Positions 8,924 through 19,778 are shown, counted from the stretch's first letter. The stretch is 64,000 bases of DNA from Oscillospiraceae bacterium (GCA_015065645.1 SVPW01000005.1:1-64000), one strand, 5' to 3'. Program-made: numbers and translations. Notes: generated from the letters alone by a model not told the origin.

Positions 8924-10015
8924 TTAACCGAAAATATTGAGGATAATACCACCCGCAATAACCGATGCTATCTGTCCCGAAACATTAACACCTATTGAAT
9001 GCATAAGCAAAAAGTTCTGCGGATCTTCCTTTTGACCCATCTTATGAACAATACGTCCTGACATCGGGAAAGCGGAAATACCTGCCGCACCGATCATAGG
9101 ATTTATCTTATTCTTCATAAAGAGATTAAGGAATTTTGCAAAAAGCACACCGCCTGCGGTATCAACAATAAATGCAATAAGACCAAGACCCATAATAAGA
9201 AGTGTTTGCGGACGCAAGAACTGAGAAGCGGTCATATTGAATGCAACGGAAATTCCCAAGAAAATGGTGATAAGGTTAGCAAGAACCTTTTGAGCTGTCT
9301 CAGAAAGCTGATTAAGCACACCACATTCACGGATAAGATTACCAAACATCAAGAAACCGATAAGAGCTGTTGCCTGAGGAATAATTGCCGATGCCACAAC
9401 CGTAATGAGAATCGGGAAAAGAATACGGGTGAGCTTTGAAACATTCTTCTGCTCATAGGGCATACGAATCATACGCTCTTTCTTGGTAGTGAGAAGCTTA
9501 ATAACAGGTGGCTGAATTACAGGAACCAATGCCATATATGAGTAAGCGGCAACCGTGATAGGACCTACAAAGTCTGATTTCAAGGTGTTTGCAACCGAAA
9601 TAGATGTAGGACCGTCAGCCGCACCGATAATAGCTATAGAAGCGGCATCCTTATCATCAAAGAAGATAGCTGCCATACAAAGTGTGAAGAAGATACCAAA
9701 CTGAGCAGCCGCACCGAATATCATCAGCTTAGGATTGGTAAGCAGCGGCCCAAAATCTATCATAGCGCCTATACCGATAAAAAGCAGTAAGGGGAAAAGC
9801 TCATTTGCAATACCCGCACTATAAAGCTCCTTAATAGGCCCTGTAAGTGCATCCGAAAAAGGAATATTGACAAGTATTGTACCAAAGCCCATAGGCAACA
9901 GCAATGTGGGTTCCATTTCCTTGGCAATAGCAAGATAAATAAGTATACCGCCAATGCAAAGCATTATAATTTCACCAAGGCCAAACTGCGTTAGATTGTT
10001 GTAAAGAATGTCCAT
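8924..10015 (-). CDS. oadB: Sodium ion-translocating decarboxylase beta subunit
   Basis: Multi-TM; IGIGAMIDFGPLL, GAADGPTSI, MTASQFLRPQTLLIM, GAAGISAFPMSGR motifs. Confidence 0.9.
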   Translation of the reverse strand: MDILYNNLTQFGLGEIIMLCIGGILIYLAIAKEMEPTLLLPMGFGTILVNIPFSDALTGPIKELYSAGIANELFPLLLFIGIGAMIDFGPLLTNPKLMIFGAAAQFGIFFTLCMAAIFFDDKDAASIAIIGAADGPTSISVANTLKSDFVGPITVAAYSYMALVPVIQPPVIKLLTTKKERMIRMPYEQKNVSKLTRILFPILITVVASAIIPQATALIGFLMFGNLIRECGVLNQLSETAQKVLANLITIFLGISVAFNMTASQFLRPQTLLIMGLGLIAFIVDTAGGVLFAKFLNLFMKNKINPMIGAAGISAFPMSGRIVHKMGQKEDPQNFLLMHSIGVNVSGQIASVIAGGIILNIFG

Positions 10016-10183
10016 TTTTCAAACCTCCGATTAATAGACCTTTTTGGTAGAAAATCACTTTTCTGCACTATTTTAACAAATCCAAGCTATTATATCACAT
10101 TAAAGCAATCACTGCAAGCAAAAAAATGTTAATTATTTTCGGTTGACTTAAAGTATATATTTTTTCTTAAAATCAATCAACTA

Positions 10184-10320
10184 CTATTCGCTCAATAATC
10201 CATAAACGCACTTTTCTCTTACTATAAACCTCCGTAAAGCCTGTCTTGCAATAACATGGTCCTGATATTCCTTATCAAGCTCCACAAAATAGGCACTCCA
10301 TCCAATAAAAATATCATTTT
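10184..10320 (-). pseudogene. Possible short gene remnant (about 43 codons, no start codon)
   Basis: Open frame reads NDIFIGWSAYFVELDKEYQDHVIARQALRRFIVREKCVYGLLSE* bounded upstream by an in-frame stop; protein-like composition. Confidence 0.35.
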
Positions 10321-10400
10321 AAATATTATAACATACCCTAAAACAAACTATAAGAAAAAACGGAAATCATTAAATAACTAAATAATATTATTAAAGCAAA

Positions 10401-10434
10401 AAGAGAGACTTTTCCATTACGAAAGGTCTCTCTT
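10401..10434 (-). terminator. Terminator downstream of rhaD
   Basis: aagagagac-ctttcgt...-gtctctctt inverted repeat followed on the minus strand by tttgctttaa. Confidence 0.7.
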
Positions 10435-10446
10435 AAAAGCTTTTTA

Positions 10447-11268
10447 TTAATCTAAAAATTCCTCACGCAATGTAACGCCAAATTCCTTAGCTATTGCACG
10501 AAGATTATCATCTGTAATAGTTTGACGAATACCCTGACCTGCCGATAATACCTTAACATATATCTCAGCCGCTTTTTCAATAGTGTGCATAAGACCAAAG
10601 GTAATATCAAAATCAGGACCTGAGCAGAAAAGACCGTGATGTGCCCAAACAGCGGCATCATACTTTTTCATCAGCTCACTTGTTGCCATTGCAATATCAG
10701 CTCCGCCCGGAACCATCCATTCAACAACACCAACACCACCCGGGAAAACAACGGGACACTCTGTTGCACTCTGCCATAAAGCACGGGTAAAATCCCTATC
10801 GGTAAGGGGTGTGAAATAGGTCATTGCTATAACATTTGCAGGATGTGCGTGATAAATAACACGGTTTTCACCGTTAGTAGCCGCTTTGCGAACGCTGTGA
10901 TTCATAAAATGGCTTGGAAATTCACTTGTGGGTCTGCCACCCTTTACAAGACCCCATACAACACGATAGGAATCACCTGCATCATTTATTTCAACTATGC
11001 AGATATTTTCCTGCGGTTCCAAAATAACATTGCGGAAAAACTTTCCCGAACCTGTGGAAATGAAGTATTCACCCTTTAAATTATCAGCCTTAACACCCAT
11101 TTCCACCCAAGGACGCTCGGTAGCAAAATAAGGACGGCATTCCTCTATTTCCTCAGGTCTCATACGATAGGTTAAATTGCCGCCGTTACGCTCATGCCAA
11201 TTTTGTTCCCAACCGTCATTACACATACGGATATAATCACGAATTACCTTAGTATCTAAAATTCCCAT
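10447..11268 (-). CDS. rhaD: Rhamnulose-1-phosphate aldolase
   Basis: Class II aldolase; WHERNGGNLTYRM, VIYHAHPANVIAMTY, WAHHGLFCSG; start at MGILDTK, 24 codons inside the ORF-track start. Confidence 0.88.
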   Translation of the reverse strand: MGILDTKVIRDYIRMCNDGWEQNWHERNGGNLTYRMRPEEIEECRPYFATERPWVEMGVKADNLKGEYFISTGSGKFFRNVILEPQENICIVEINDAGDSYRVVWGLVKGGRPTSEFPSHFMNHSVRKAATNGENRVIYHAHPANVIAMTYFTPLTDRDFTRALWQSATECPVVFPGGVGVVEWMVPGGADIAMATSELMKKYDAAVWAHHGLFCSGPDFDITFGLMHTIEKAAEIYVKVLSAGQGIRQTITDDNLRAIAKEFGVTLREEFLD

Positions 11269-11272
11269 AATA

Positions 11273-12523
11273 TTAACCTCTCTTTGAAAGAACTTCGTTT
11301 TCGTACTTCTTAATTTCATCAAACCATTCAGCACCGGCAATTACACCCTGTGTTTCGCAATAATGCTCCCAAATATCGCCAAATGGATAGGTTTTAAGTT
11401 CCTCTTGCATTGCCATAAGTTCGGTAAAATCATTATTATCCTGAAGCTCTTTAAACTTAGCGTTTGGAGTAAGCAATGCAGAAAGCAAAGCCTTTTGAAT
11501 ATTGCGAAGTCCCACTACCCAAGCAGATACACGGTTAATTGAAGCATCAAAATAATCTGTTGCAATAAATACACGATCAAGTGCATCATTACGAACTATT
11601 TCCTTTGCAATTTCCTTGGTTTCATCATCAAGAATAACCACATGGTCACTATCCCAACGAACACCTCGTGTTATATGAAGCGCAATCTTTTCATTAAACA
11701 GAAGAAGTGACGAAACCTTATCAGAAACAAGCTCTGTTGGATGATAATGGCCGTTATCCATTAATGGAGTGATATTATTTTTAGTGGAATATGTAAGAGT
11801 GAATTCAGCAGAACCCACTGTATATGATTCAACACCGATACCAAACACCTTGGATTCAAGAGTTACATAAACCTTTGATTTATCATAAGGAATAGAAAGA
11901 ATTTCATCTAAAGAAGCCTTAAAACGAGCTCTTGGGCCAAAACGATCGGCAGGAATATCCTTATAACCGTCAGGAGTCCAGAAATTAATAACGCAAGGTT
12001 CGCCTGTTTCATTTGCAAAATACTCTGCAATTTCAATACAGCGTTTACCATGCTCTATCCAGAATTTACGCACATTTTCATCGGGAGAAGAAAGGGTGAG
12101 ACCGTCCTTTACCATAGGATGAGAAAAATATGTGGGGTTAAAATCAATACCCATACCTCTTGCCTTGGCATATTCTACCCACTTTGCAAAGTGACACGGT
12201 TTCAAAGCATCACGATCGGCAAATTCACCATTTTCAAAAATAGCATAACAAGCGTGAATATTTATCTTCTTTTTACCGGGCACTAAAGAAAATGCCTTGT
12301 CAAGGTCTGCCATAAGCTCTTTTGGAGTGGTTGCCTTTCCGGGATAATTACCTGTGGTTTGAATACCTCCTGAAAGAGCTTGACCGGCATTTTCAAAACC
12401 TGTAACATCATCACCCTGCCAGCAGTGAACGCTTACAGGTGTGTTCATAAGTTTTTGCAAAGCCGACTCAACATCTATGCCAAGTGCTTCGTATTTGCGT
12501 TTTGCTTCTTCATAACGAGACAT
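11273..12523 (-). CDS. rhaA: L-rhamnose isomerase
   Basis: VSVHCWQGDDVTGFE, GIDFNPTYFSHP, VINFWTPDGYKDIP motifs; adjacent to rhaD. Confidence 0.93.
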   Translation of the reverse strand: MSRYEEAKRKYEALGIDVESALQKLMNTPVSVHCWQGDDVTGFENAGQALSGGIQTTGNYPGKATTPKELMADLDKAFSLVPGKKKINIHACYAIFENGEFADRDALKPCHFAKWVEYAKARGMGIDFNPTYFSHPMVKDGLTLSSPDENVRKFWIEHGKRCIEIAEYFANETGEPCVINFWTPDGYKDIPADRFGPRARFKASLDEILSIPYDKSKVYVTLESKVFGIGVESYTVGSAEFTLTYSTKNNITPLMDNGHYHPTELVSDKVSSLLLFNEKIALHITRGVRWDSDHVVILDDETKEIAKEIVRNDALDRVFIATDYFDASINRVSAWVVGLRNIQKALLSALLTPNAKFKELQDNNDFTELMAMQEELKTYPFGDIWEHYCETQGVIAGAEWFDEIKKYENEVLSKRG

Positions 12524-12608
12524 AATACTTTCCTCCGTTTTTTTATTTAATTATACATCCTATTACAGAGCAAATAAATAACACTGTTTAAGAAAAAAAC
12601 AACCTGAT

Positions 12609-13565
12609 TTAACCTGTTTGCCTAAAACTTTTAGGGCTCATACCGTAATGTTCGGTAAAAACTTTATAAAAATAGCTTGTATTTTCATAGCCCACGATAA
12701 GGATAATATCACCTATTGAAAGCTTAGTGGTTTTAAGTAAAACGGCTGCCTTATCAAGCCTTTTTTTAAGCAATAACTCCTTAAAGGTATTGCCGGTCAT
12801 TTCCTTTACAAGACGGCTCACATAAGCTACGGTAACATGATTTGCCGCAGCAACTCGTGAAAGGCTTGCATTTACATAGTTTTCCTCTATCTCACGAAGT
12901 GCCGCCATAACTATACTATCTGCCACAGAGGATACGGCATCGGTTATAAGACGATCGGTGAAGTTTAGAAGATTAAGAAAAAGAAGCCCCATCGTTACTT
13001 GATTTATATTTCTGCGATTAGGACTTTTATTAACTATGTTATAAATCAAATTTTCAAGCAGATTTTGCACCGGAACAACATCTGCAACATTAAAATGCAT
13101 AAAGTTAAGCTCATAACCGTTACCCGCAAGACCTGAAACAATAAACTTACTTAGTTGATTATCCGAACCGATAAGTTCTAAAACCGTATCAAAAAATTGC
13201 GGTAAGACTATAAAATTAACCGCAATATCATCCTTACCGGCAATACCTGTTTGATGAAAAGCATGCTGATTAAGCAGTAACAGCTCCCCTTCTTTGAGGA
13301 TGATTTCGGTATTGTCACCAATAATATGTTTTTGGCTACCCTTACACATATAAACCATTTCAACATAGTTATGTGTATGTTTAGGAAATGCGATAAAACG
13401 AGTATTTGGGCGAACGGTGATAAGCTTTCCCGCCTCCAAAAGGAAAGACGCATCAACCGAACCGATATTTGCCGAATAGGCGGTCATATCAAGTCCCTTA
13501 CCATCAAGAAGTCTTTGCTCCTCCTCGGTTATAACCGAAAGCTTTTCAAGCAGTTGGTTATTCAT
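12609..13565 (-). CDS. AraC-family transcriptional regulator (cupin N-term + HTH_18)
   Basis: FPKHTHNYVEMVYMCKGS cupin; C-term NHVTVAYVSRLVKEMTGNTFKELLLKKRLDKA...GYENTSYFYKVFTEHYGMSPKSFRQ. Confidence 0.9.
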   Translation of the reverse strand: MNNQLLEKLSVITEEEQRLLDGKGLDMTAYSANIGSVDASFLLEAGKLITVRPNTRFIAFPKHTHNYVEMVYMCKGSQKHIIGDNTEIILKEGELLLLNQHAFHQTGIAGKDDIAVNFIVLPQFFDTVLELIGSDNQLSKFIVSGLAGNGYELNFMHFNVADVVPVQNLLENLIYNIVNKSPNRRNINQVTMGLLFLNLLNFTDRLITDAVSSVADSIVMAALREIEENYVNASLSRVAAANHVTVAYVSRLVKEMTGNTFKELLLKKRLDKAAVLLKTTKLSIGDIILIVGYENTSYFYKVFTEHYGMSPKSFRQTG

Positions 13566-13580
13566 TTAAAAATCCCCTTT

Positions 13581-14963
13581 TTATTTTCCTACGCAAAATC
13601 TGCGGAACACCTCATCCGATACTTCGTTAGTAACACGCTTACCCGTAAGCTCCAAAAGTGCCACTAAGGCATCATCAATACAAACACCGACAGCATCAAG
13701 TGTAATCCCCGCCTGCAAAGAAGCAAGAGCCTCATTTACAGCACCGTATGCCCTCACTGCACACTCTCTTTGACGCTCACTTATAAGAACAGCGGTATCG
13801 GGGTCTAAGCAATTAGCCTTTGTAACCTTTTTAACCGAATCGGAAAGTGCTTCTAAACCAACGCCCTCTTTAGCACAGACTTCTACACATTCAATGCCCT
13901 CAAACACCGACTTATCTACACCTATACCCATATCTGTTTTATTCAAAATAACAATGCATGGGCGGTCTTTAAGCTCTTTAAGCAATTTAAAATCATTTTC
14001 ATCAAGTGGAGAAGATGCATCAAAAACCGCTAAAATAATCCCTGCGTTATCTATTCTCTGCTTTGCTCTTTCCACACCAACCCGTTCAACGGTATCATCT
14101 GTTTCATGAATACCTGCAGTATCTGCAAGGCGAAGCACCACACCGCCAACCGTTACATTTTCTTCGATCACATCACGGGTAGTACCTGCAACATCGGTAA
14201 CTATGGAGCGTTCACTTCCCACAAGCAGATTCATCAATGTGGATTTTCCAACATTTGGTTTACCCACTATTGCACAATCTATCCCCTCACGGATAACACG
14301 CCCTGCATCATAGTTTGATATTAGCCTTTCAAGCTTTTCACGACTATCAGAAAGCATTGCACAAAAATTTTCAAAACAAAGACCTTCTATCTCCTCATCA
14401 GGATAATCGGCATAAACCGAAAGAGAGGCGGCTGTTTCAAGCAAGTTTTCTACCACTGTTTCTATTTCACGGCTTATTCTGCCGCTTTTTGCCGCACGGG
14501 AGATGCGAAGTGCCGCATCGTTTCCTGCGGAAATAATTCCTATAATACTTTCGGCCTTTGCAAGGTCCATTTTACCGTTTAAAAATGCTCTTTTGGAAAA
14601 TTCGCCCCTATCAGCAAGGCGTGCACCGCAGGAAATTACCGCACGAAGCACGGCTTTTACCATAATTCGGCCGCCATGAACAGAAAGCTCCACAACATCC
14701 TCACCTGTATAGCTTTTAGGAGCACGGAACAAAAGTGCCACAGCTTCATCTAAAGGTTCTTCTCCATCAAAAACCCTGCCGTAAAGCGCACTATAGCCCG
14801 AAATCGAAGCTATTTTCTCACCGGAAAACGAACGAAAACAGCTATCCGCCACGCCAACAGCATCTGCTCCTGATATACGGATAACACCGATACCGCCCTC
14901 ACCCTGAGGGGTGGAAACTGCAGCAATGGTAGTTCCCTGAACAGCATTAAATTCATTATCCAT
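13581..14963 (-). CDS. mnmE: tRNA modification GTPase MnmE
   Basis: TIAAVSTPQGEGGIGVIRISG N-term, GKPNVGKSTLMN, DTAGIHE, C-terminal FCVGK. Confidence 0.95.
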   Translation of the reverse strand: MDNEFNAVQGTTIAAVSTPQGEGGIGVIRISGADAVGVADSCFRSFSGEKIASISGYSALYGRVFDGEEPLDEAVALLFRAPKSYTGEDVVELSVHGGRIMVKAVLRAVISCGARLADRGEFSKRAFLNGKMDLAKAESIIGIISAGNDAALRISRAAKSGRISREIETVVENLLETAASLSVYADYPDEEIEGLCFENFCAMLSDSREKLERLISNYDAGRVIREGIDCAIVGKPNVGKSTLMNLLVGSERSIVTDVAGTTRDVIEENVTVGGVVLRLADTAGIHETDDTVERVGVERAKQRIDNAGIILAVFDASSPLDENDFKLLKELKDRPCIVILNKTDMGIGVDKSVFEGIECVEVCAKEGVGLEALSDSVKKVTKANCLDPDTAVLISERQRECAVRAYGAVNEALASLQAGITLDAVGVCIDDALVALLELTGKRVTNEVSDEVFRRFCVGK

Positions 14964-14992
14964 AAATTCACCTCATAAAAAGGTATATATGT

Positions 14993-15096
14993 TATAAAAC
15001 GCAATGGGAAGGTATGTAGGTCTCGGTTGCCATCTCGGTCTATGCTTGTGCTCCGCAAAGGTGTCCACCGAAGACCCGTACCCTCCCCTATAAAAC
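14993..15096. repeat. 88-bp imperfect palindromic element flanked by 8-bp direct repeats (MITE-like or structured RNA)
   Basis: Flanks tataaaac at 14993-15000 and 15089-15096; internal arms gggaaggta / taccctccc and aggtctcggt / accgaagaccc. Confidence 0.55.
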
Positions 15097-15102
15097 ATCA
15101 AA

Positions 15103-17835
15103 TTATTCTTCGTCTTTGCCGCAGCAACGCTTATACTTTTTACCGCTTCCGCATGGACAAGGCGCATTTTTACTTACAACCCCCTTACCTCTTACGGTAA
15201 GCGGTTTATTATCTCCCGCAGAGGTTTCTTCTGCAACCTTTTCACGCTTAACCTCTTGGTTCTGACGAACACGCACTGTCATAACAAGCTTTGCGGTTTG
15301 TTCACGGATAGTATCTGTCATAGCAGAGAACATATCATAGCTCTCATTACGGTATTCAACAACCGGGTCATGCTGACCGTAAGCACGAAGACCTATACCC
15401 TGACGAAGCTGATCCATATTATCAATATGATCCATCCAGTTTCTATCTACCGAACGCAACAGCATTACACGCTCTATTTCACGCATAACAGGTGATGTAA
15501 ACTCAGCTTCACGCTGTTCGTAAATTTTATGAGCACGCTCGGTAAGGTCTGCCGCAACCTCCTGCCAAGTGGTATCACCCAATTCTTGCGGAGTGAAACG
15601 CAAATCCTCAGGTGTGGTTATCCAGCCTAAGAAATACTCCCTGAGTCCATCAACATCCCAATTATCATGCACAGCATCATCGCTTAAATAAATATGGCAA
15701 TAAGAGCTAATGGTCTCCTCTATCATCTTCAGAACGGTATCCTTAATATCCTCACCGTCAAGCACCTTATTACGCTGTGAATATATAAGCTCACGCTGTT
15801 TATTCATTACATCGTCATACTGCAAAACATTTTTACGGGTAGCGAAGTTCATACCTTCCTTTTTACGCTGAGCACCCTCAATGGTATTTGAAAGCAGCTT
15901 GCTTTCAAGCGGCATATTTTCTTCAATTTTAAATGTGCTCATCATAGCGGCAATACGCTCACCACCGTAAAGACGCATAAGGTCATCCTCTAAAGAAATA
16001 TAAAACTTTGTATTACCGGGGTCACCCTGACGACCTGCACGACCTCTTAGCTGGTTATCAATTCTTCTTGAATCGTGACGCTCTGTACCTATAATGCAAA
16101 GACCGCCTGCTTCCCTAACCTTTTGAGCCTCAGGTGCAATTTCAGCCTTAAACTTTTCATTATATTCCTTGAAAAGCTTTCTTGCGGCAATAATATTCTC
16201 ATCCTCTGTTTCACCAAAGCCGGTTGCCTCAACAATCATTTCTTCACTTATGCCATCGTGACGAAGGGCTGCTTTAGCTAAATATTCAGCATTACCGCCA
16301 AGCATAATATCTGTACCACGACCTGCCATATTGGTTGCAATGGTAACAGCGCCGAATTTACCTGCCTGAGCAATAATTTCAGCTTCCTTTTCGTGGTGCT
16401 TTGCGTTTAGCACATTATGCTTAATACCGCACTTTTTAAGAAGTGATGAAAGCAGTTCGGATTTTTCAATGGTAACCGTACCCACAAGCACGGGCTGACC
16501 CTTTTCGTGACATTCACGAATACGCTCAATAACAGCACGGTATTTAGCAATCTCTGTTTTATAAACAGCATCATTTTCATCTATACGGGCAAGCGGTTTA
16601 TTGGTTGGAATTTCAATAACATCAAGCTTATAAATCTCACGAAATTCAGCTTCCTCTGTCATTGCAGTACCGGTCATACCCGAAAGCTTAGTATAAAGAC
16701 GGAAGAAGTTTTGGAATGTAATGGTTGCAAGTGTTTTTGATTCATGCGCAACCTTTACCCCTTCTTTTGCCTCAATAGCCTGATGAAGACCCTCATTATA
16801 ACGCCTACCAAACATAAGGCGACCGGTGAATTCATCAACTATAATAACCTCGCCATCCTTAACAACATAGTCAACATCACGCTTCATAATACCATGTGCA
16901 CGAATTGCTTGATTGATATGGTGAGCAATTTCAATATTCTCACTATCATTAAGGTTTTCTATATTAAAATATTTTTCCGCCTTTGCAACACCGTCGGGTG
17001 TGAGTGTTGCGGTGCGTGCCTTTTCATCAACAACATAGTCACCGTCATAATTGGTAACATCATCGCTTGCCTTATCATCCATTTCCTTAACCTTTACCTG
17101 ACGAAGGGATTTAGCAAATGCATTGGCAGATGTATATAAATCGGTAGATTTATCTCCCTGACCCGAAATAATAAGCGGGGTACGGGCTTCATCTATAAGG
17201 ATGGAGTCAACCTCATCCACAATAGCAAAATTATGACCACGCTGAACCTTTTGTTCCTTATAAATAACCATATTATCACGAAGATAATCAAAGCCCAACT
17301 CATTATTAGTGCAATAGGTAATATCAGCTTCATAAGCCGCCTTTTTCTGTTCCTTATCCATTCCGTGAATTATAAGACCCACCGAAAGACCCAAAAAACG
17401 ATAAAGCTTACCCATCCATTCAGAGTCACGCTTTGCAAGATAATCATTTACGGTTACAATATGAACACCAAGACCTGAAAGCGCATTAAGATATGCAGGA
17501 AGGGTTGCAACAAGAGTTTTACCCTCACCCGTTTTCATTTCACTTATACGGCCCTGATGAAGTATAATACCGCCTAAAATCTGAACGGGGAAATGACGCA
17601 TTCCAAGCACACGGTCACCCGCTTCACGGCAAACGGCAAATGCCTCAGGCAAAATATCATCAAGTGTTTCACCCTGTGATAAGCGAGCTTTAAACTCATT
17701 TGTTTTTTCACGAAGCTCCTCATCAGAAAGCTTGCGGTATTCCTCATCCAAAGAAAGTACCTTTTTAAGCAAAGGGTCTACCCTTTTAAGCTCCTTTTCG
17801 CTGTAATTTCCAAAAATTGACTGTAAAAAACCCAT
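15103..17835 (-). CDS. secA: Preprotein translocase ATPase SecA
   Basis: [61 protein letters not shown]-terminal zinc finger [14 protein letters not shown]. Confidence 0.97.
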   Translation of the reverse strand: MGFLQSIFGNYSEKELKRVDPLLKKVLSLDEEYRKLSDEELREKTNEFKARLSQGETLDDILPEAFAVCREAGDRVLGMRHFPVQILGGIILHQGRISEMKTGEGKTLVATLPAYLNALSGLGVHIVTVNDYLAKRDSEWMGKLYRFLGLSVGLIIHGMDKEQKKAAYEADITYCTNNELGFDYLRDNMVIYKEQKVQRGHNFAIVDEVDSILIDEARTPLIISGQGDKSTDLYTSANAFAKSLRQVKVKEMDDKASDDVTNYDGDYVVDEKARTATLTPDGVAKAEKYFNIENLNDSENIEIAHHINQAIRAHGIMKRDVDYVVKDGEVIIVDEFTGRLMFGRRYNEGLHQAIEAKEGVKVAHESKTLATITFQNFFRLYTKLSGMTGTAMTEEAEFREIYKLDVIEIPTNKPLARIDENDAVYKTEIAKYRAVIERIRECHEKGQPVLVGTVTIEKSELLSSLLKKCGIKHNVLNAKHHEKEAEIIAQAGKFGAVTIATNMAGRGTDIMLGGNAEYLAKAALRHDGISEEMIVEATGFGETEDENIIAARKLFKEYNEKFKAEIAPEAQKVREAGGLCIIGTERHDSRRIDNQLRGRAGRQGDPGNTKFYISLEDDLMRLYGGERIAAMMSTFKIEENMPLESKLLSNTIEGAQRKKEGMNFATRKNVLQYDDVMNKQRELIYSQRNKVLDGEDIKDTVLKMIEETISSYCHIYLSDDAVHDNWDVDGLREYFLGWITTPEDLRFTPQELGDTTWQEVAADLTERAHKIYEQREAEFTSPVMREIERVMLLRSVDRNWMDHIDNMDQLRQGIGLRAYGQHDPVVEYRNESYDMFSAMTDTIREQTAKLVMTVRVRQNQEVKREKVAEETSAGDNKPLTVRGKGVVSKNAPCPCGSGKKYKRCCGKDEE

Positions 17836-17917
17836 ATCTAAAAACCTCTTTTGTTCTTTTACGAATATAATCTTTATAATTATACATCAAATTTGTTAAA
17901 AAATAAAGAGAAAACTG

Positions 17918-18874
17918 TCATCCAATATACAATTTTCCATTTTTTTCATTTATACCGGAAGTATAGCACATTTTTCCGTCTGTACCTATAAACACCGCTT
18001 CGGTATCAGGGGTGGATTCAATCAGTTCAAAAGCCGCTTTTCTGCCAAGCAGAATACAAACGGTTGAAAGGGCATCACCATCAAGCGAGCTTTCATTAAT
18101 CACGGTTGCACAAACCAAATCACTTTCTGCGGGATAACCGCTTGCACTGTCAAGAATATGATGATACTTAAAACCGTCTTTTTCAAAAAAGCGTTCATAA
18201 GTGCCTGAGGTTACAACGCTTTTATTCTTAACATTTAAAACCGCCGCAGTATCACCGTTTTTAAAGGGGTCTCTTATGCCTACATTACGGGCCTTATCAC
18301 CAAAAACCACAACATTTCCGCCAAGATTAATAATGCCGTTTTTGCAGTTTTTCTTGCTAAAAAATTCCCGTAATCTATCCGCAATATAGCCCTTTGCAAT
18401 ACCGCCTAAATCCACCATTGCACCGTTTAAAAAAACGGTATTTTCTTTAATTTCTATCCGTTCATAATCAACATTTTTAAGTGCTTCGGCAATTTCATTT
18501 TTTTGCGGCACTATTTCATTTTCAAAATCCCACAGCATGGAAACGGGGCAAATTGTAATATCAAACCTGCCGTCACTTAATTTGCCGTAAAAAATGCCCC
18601 TTTGCAAAATATCACGCATATCGGAAGAGACCTCAATAAAATCATCCGCCGTATTAAGGCGAGATACCTCACTTGTGGGAATAGTGCGGCTAAACCTTTT
18701 CTCATATTCGGCGCACTTATCAAAAGCGGCATTAAGCGTTTTGTCATCACAATCGGCAGTTAATGTCACAAATGTATCAAGGGAAAGCCTTGTATCGGTA
18801 TTTTCCTGCACCGTTTCGCATCCGCAAAGCATAAGCAGGACAAAAATTACTTGCAAGCTTAAAAATTTTCTCAT
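17918..18874 (-). CDS. apbE: FAD:protein FMN transferase (ApbE), lipoprotein
   Basis: Lipobox-like LMLCGC; VDLGGIAKGYIAD; NLGGNVVVFGD; HHILDSASGYPAE. Confidence 0.9.
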   Translation of the reverse strand: MRKFLSLQVIFVLLMLCGCETVQENTDTRLSLDTFVTLTADCDDKTLNAAFDKCAEYEKRFSRTIPTSEVSRLNTADDFIEVSSDMRDILQRGIFYGKLSDGRFDITICPVSMLWDFENEIVPQKNEIAEALKNVDYERIEIKENTVFLNGAMVDLGGIAKGYIADRLREFFSKKNCKNGIINLGGNVVVFGDKARNVGIRDPFKNGDTAAVLNVKNKSVVTSGTYERFFEKDGFKYHHILDSASGYPAESDLVCATVINESSLDGDALSTVCILLGRKAAFELIESTPDTEAVFIGTDGKMCYTSGINEKNGKLYIG

Positions 18875-18954
18875 AAAATTATTATACTATGTCTTTTACT
18901 TTTTGTAAAGTTATGATATTATAATATAAACATTATCTTTCAAGGAGGGCGGCA

Positions 18955-19266
18955 GTGAAAAAGGGGGATTTTATAGTTATTGCTATTGTTTTGCTTATTG
19001 CCGCCGCATTTCTTTTTTACCCCAAAGGTAAAAGCGGAAAAACAGTGGTTATAAGAGAACAAAACCGTGTAATATACAAAGCGGAGCTTAACAAAAACAA
19101 TGAGTTTTCACTCAAAGGAAACACCGTTATAATAAAGGAAAATACAGCTTATATGAAAAATGCCGATTGCAAAAATCAAATATGCGTAAAGCACAATCCC
19201 ATTTCCGCTGTAGGCGAAACCATAGCCTGTTTGCCGAATGGTGTAACGGTTACGATTGAGGAATAA
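18955..19266 (+). CDS. NusG domain II-containing protein (GTG start)
   Basis: NADCKNQICVKHNPISAVGETIACLPNGVTVTI is characteristic. Confidence 0.85.
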   Translation: MKKGDFIVIAIVLLIAAAFLFYPKGKSGKTVVIREQNRVIYKAELNKNNEFSLKGNTVIIKENTAYMKNADCKNQICVKHNPISAVGETIACLPNGVTVTIEE

Positions 19267-19268
19267 TT

Positions 19269-19778
19269 ATGGCAAGAAAAATTACTTTATACGGAATTTT
19301 AACGGCATTTTGTATAGTGCTTGGTTACATTGAAAGCCTTTTTCCGCTTTTGTTCATTGCGCCCGGGGTTAAATTAGGTCTTTCAAACGCCGCTGTTTTG
19401 CTTTTAATTGCCTTTGGCGATATAAAAGGTGCTCTTGCGGTAAACACAAGCCGAATTTTGCTTAACGGTATTCTTTTCAGCGGTTTTTCTTCACTATTGT
19501 TTTCCCTAAGCGGAGCAATGGGTTCAATGCTCATTATGATACTTCTTTGCAAAATAAAGCAAATAAGCATAATAGGTTGCAGTATTGCAGGTGGAGCTGT
19601 GCATAATATTCTACAGGGTGCAGTTGCAGTTTTTATTATGGGGAAAGCGGTTTTTTACTATTTTCCGATACTTATAATCTGTGGTGGAGCAAGCGGTGCA
19701 ATCATTGGAATAAGCACTCTTTTACTTAAAAAACATATTAAATCAGATTTTTTTAAAAAAATAGAGACAAAACGGTAA
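19269..19778 (+). CDS. Gx transporter family / heptaprenyl diphosphate synthase component I-like membrane protein
   Basis: FCIVLGYIESLFPLLFIAPGVKLGLSNAAVLL; adjacent to the NusG-II gene. Confidence 0.8.
   Translation: MARKITLYGILTAFCIVLGYIESLFPLLFIAPGVKLGLSNAAVLLLIAFGDIKGALAVNTSRILLNGILFSGFSSLLFSLSGAMGSMLIMILLCKIKQISIIGCSIAGGAVHNILQGAVAVFIMGKAVFYYFPILIICGGASGAIIGISTLLLKKHIKSDFFKKIETKR

Noticed and set aside
14810-15167. 82-aa and 64-aa minus-strand ORFs spanning the mnmE-secA gap
   Set aside because: They read through the palindromic element and neighbouring gene ends in wrong frames; better explained as a structured element
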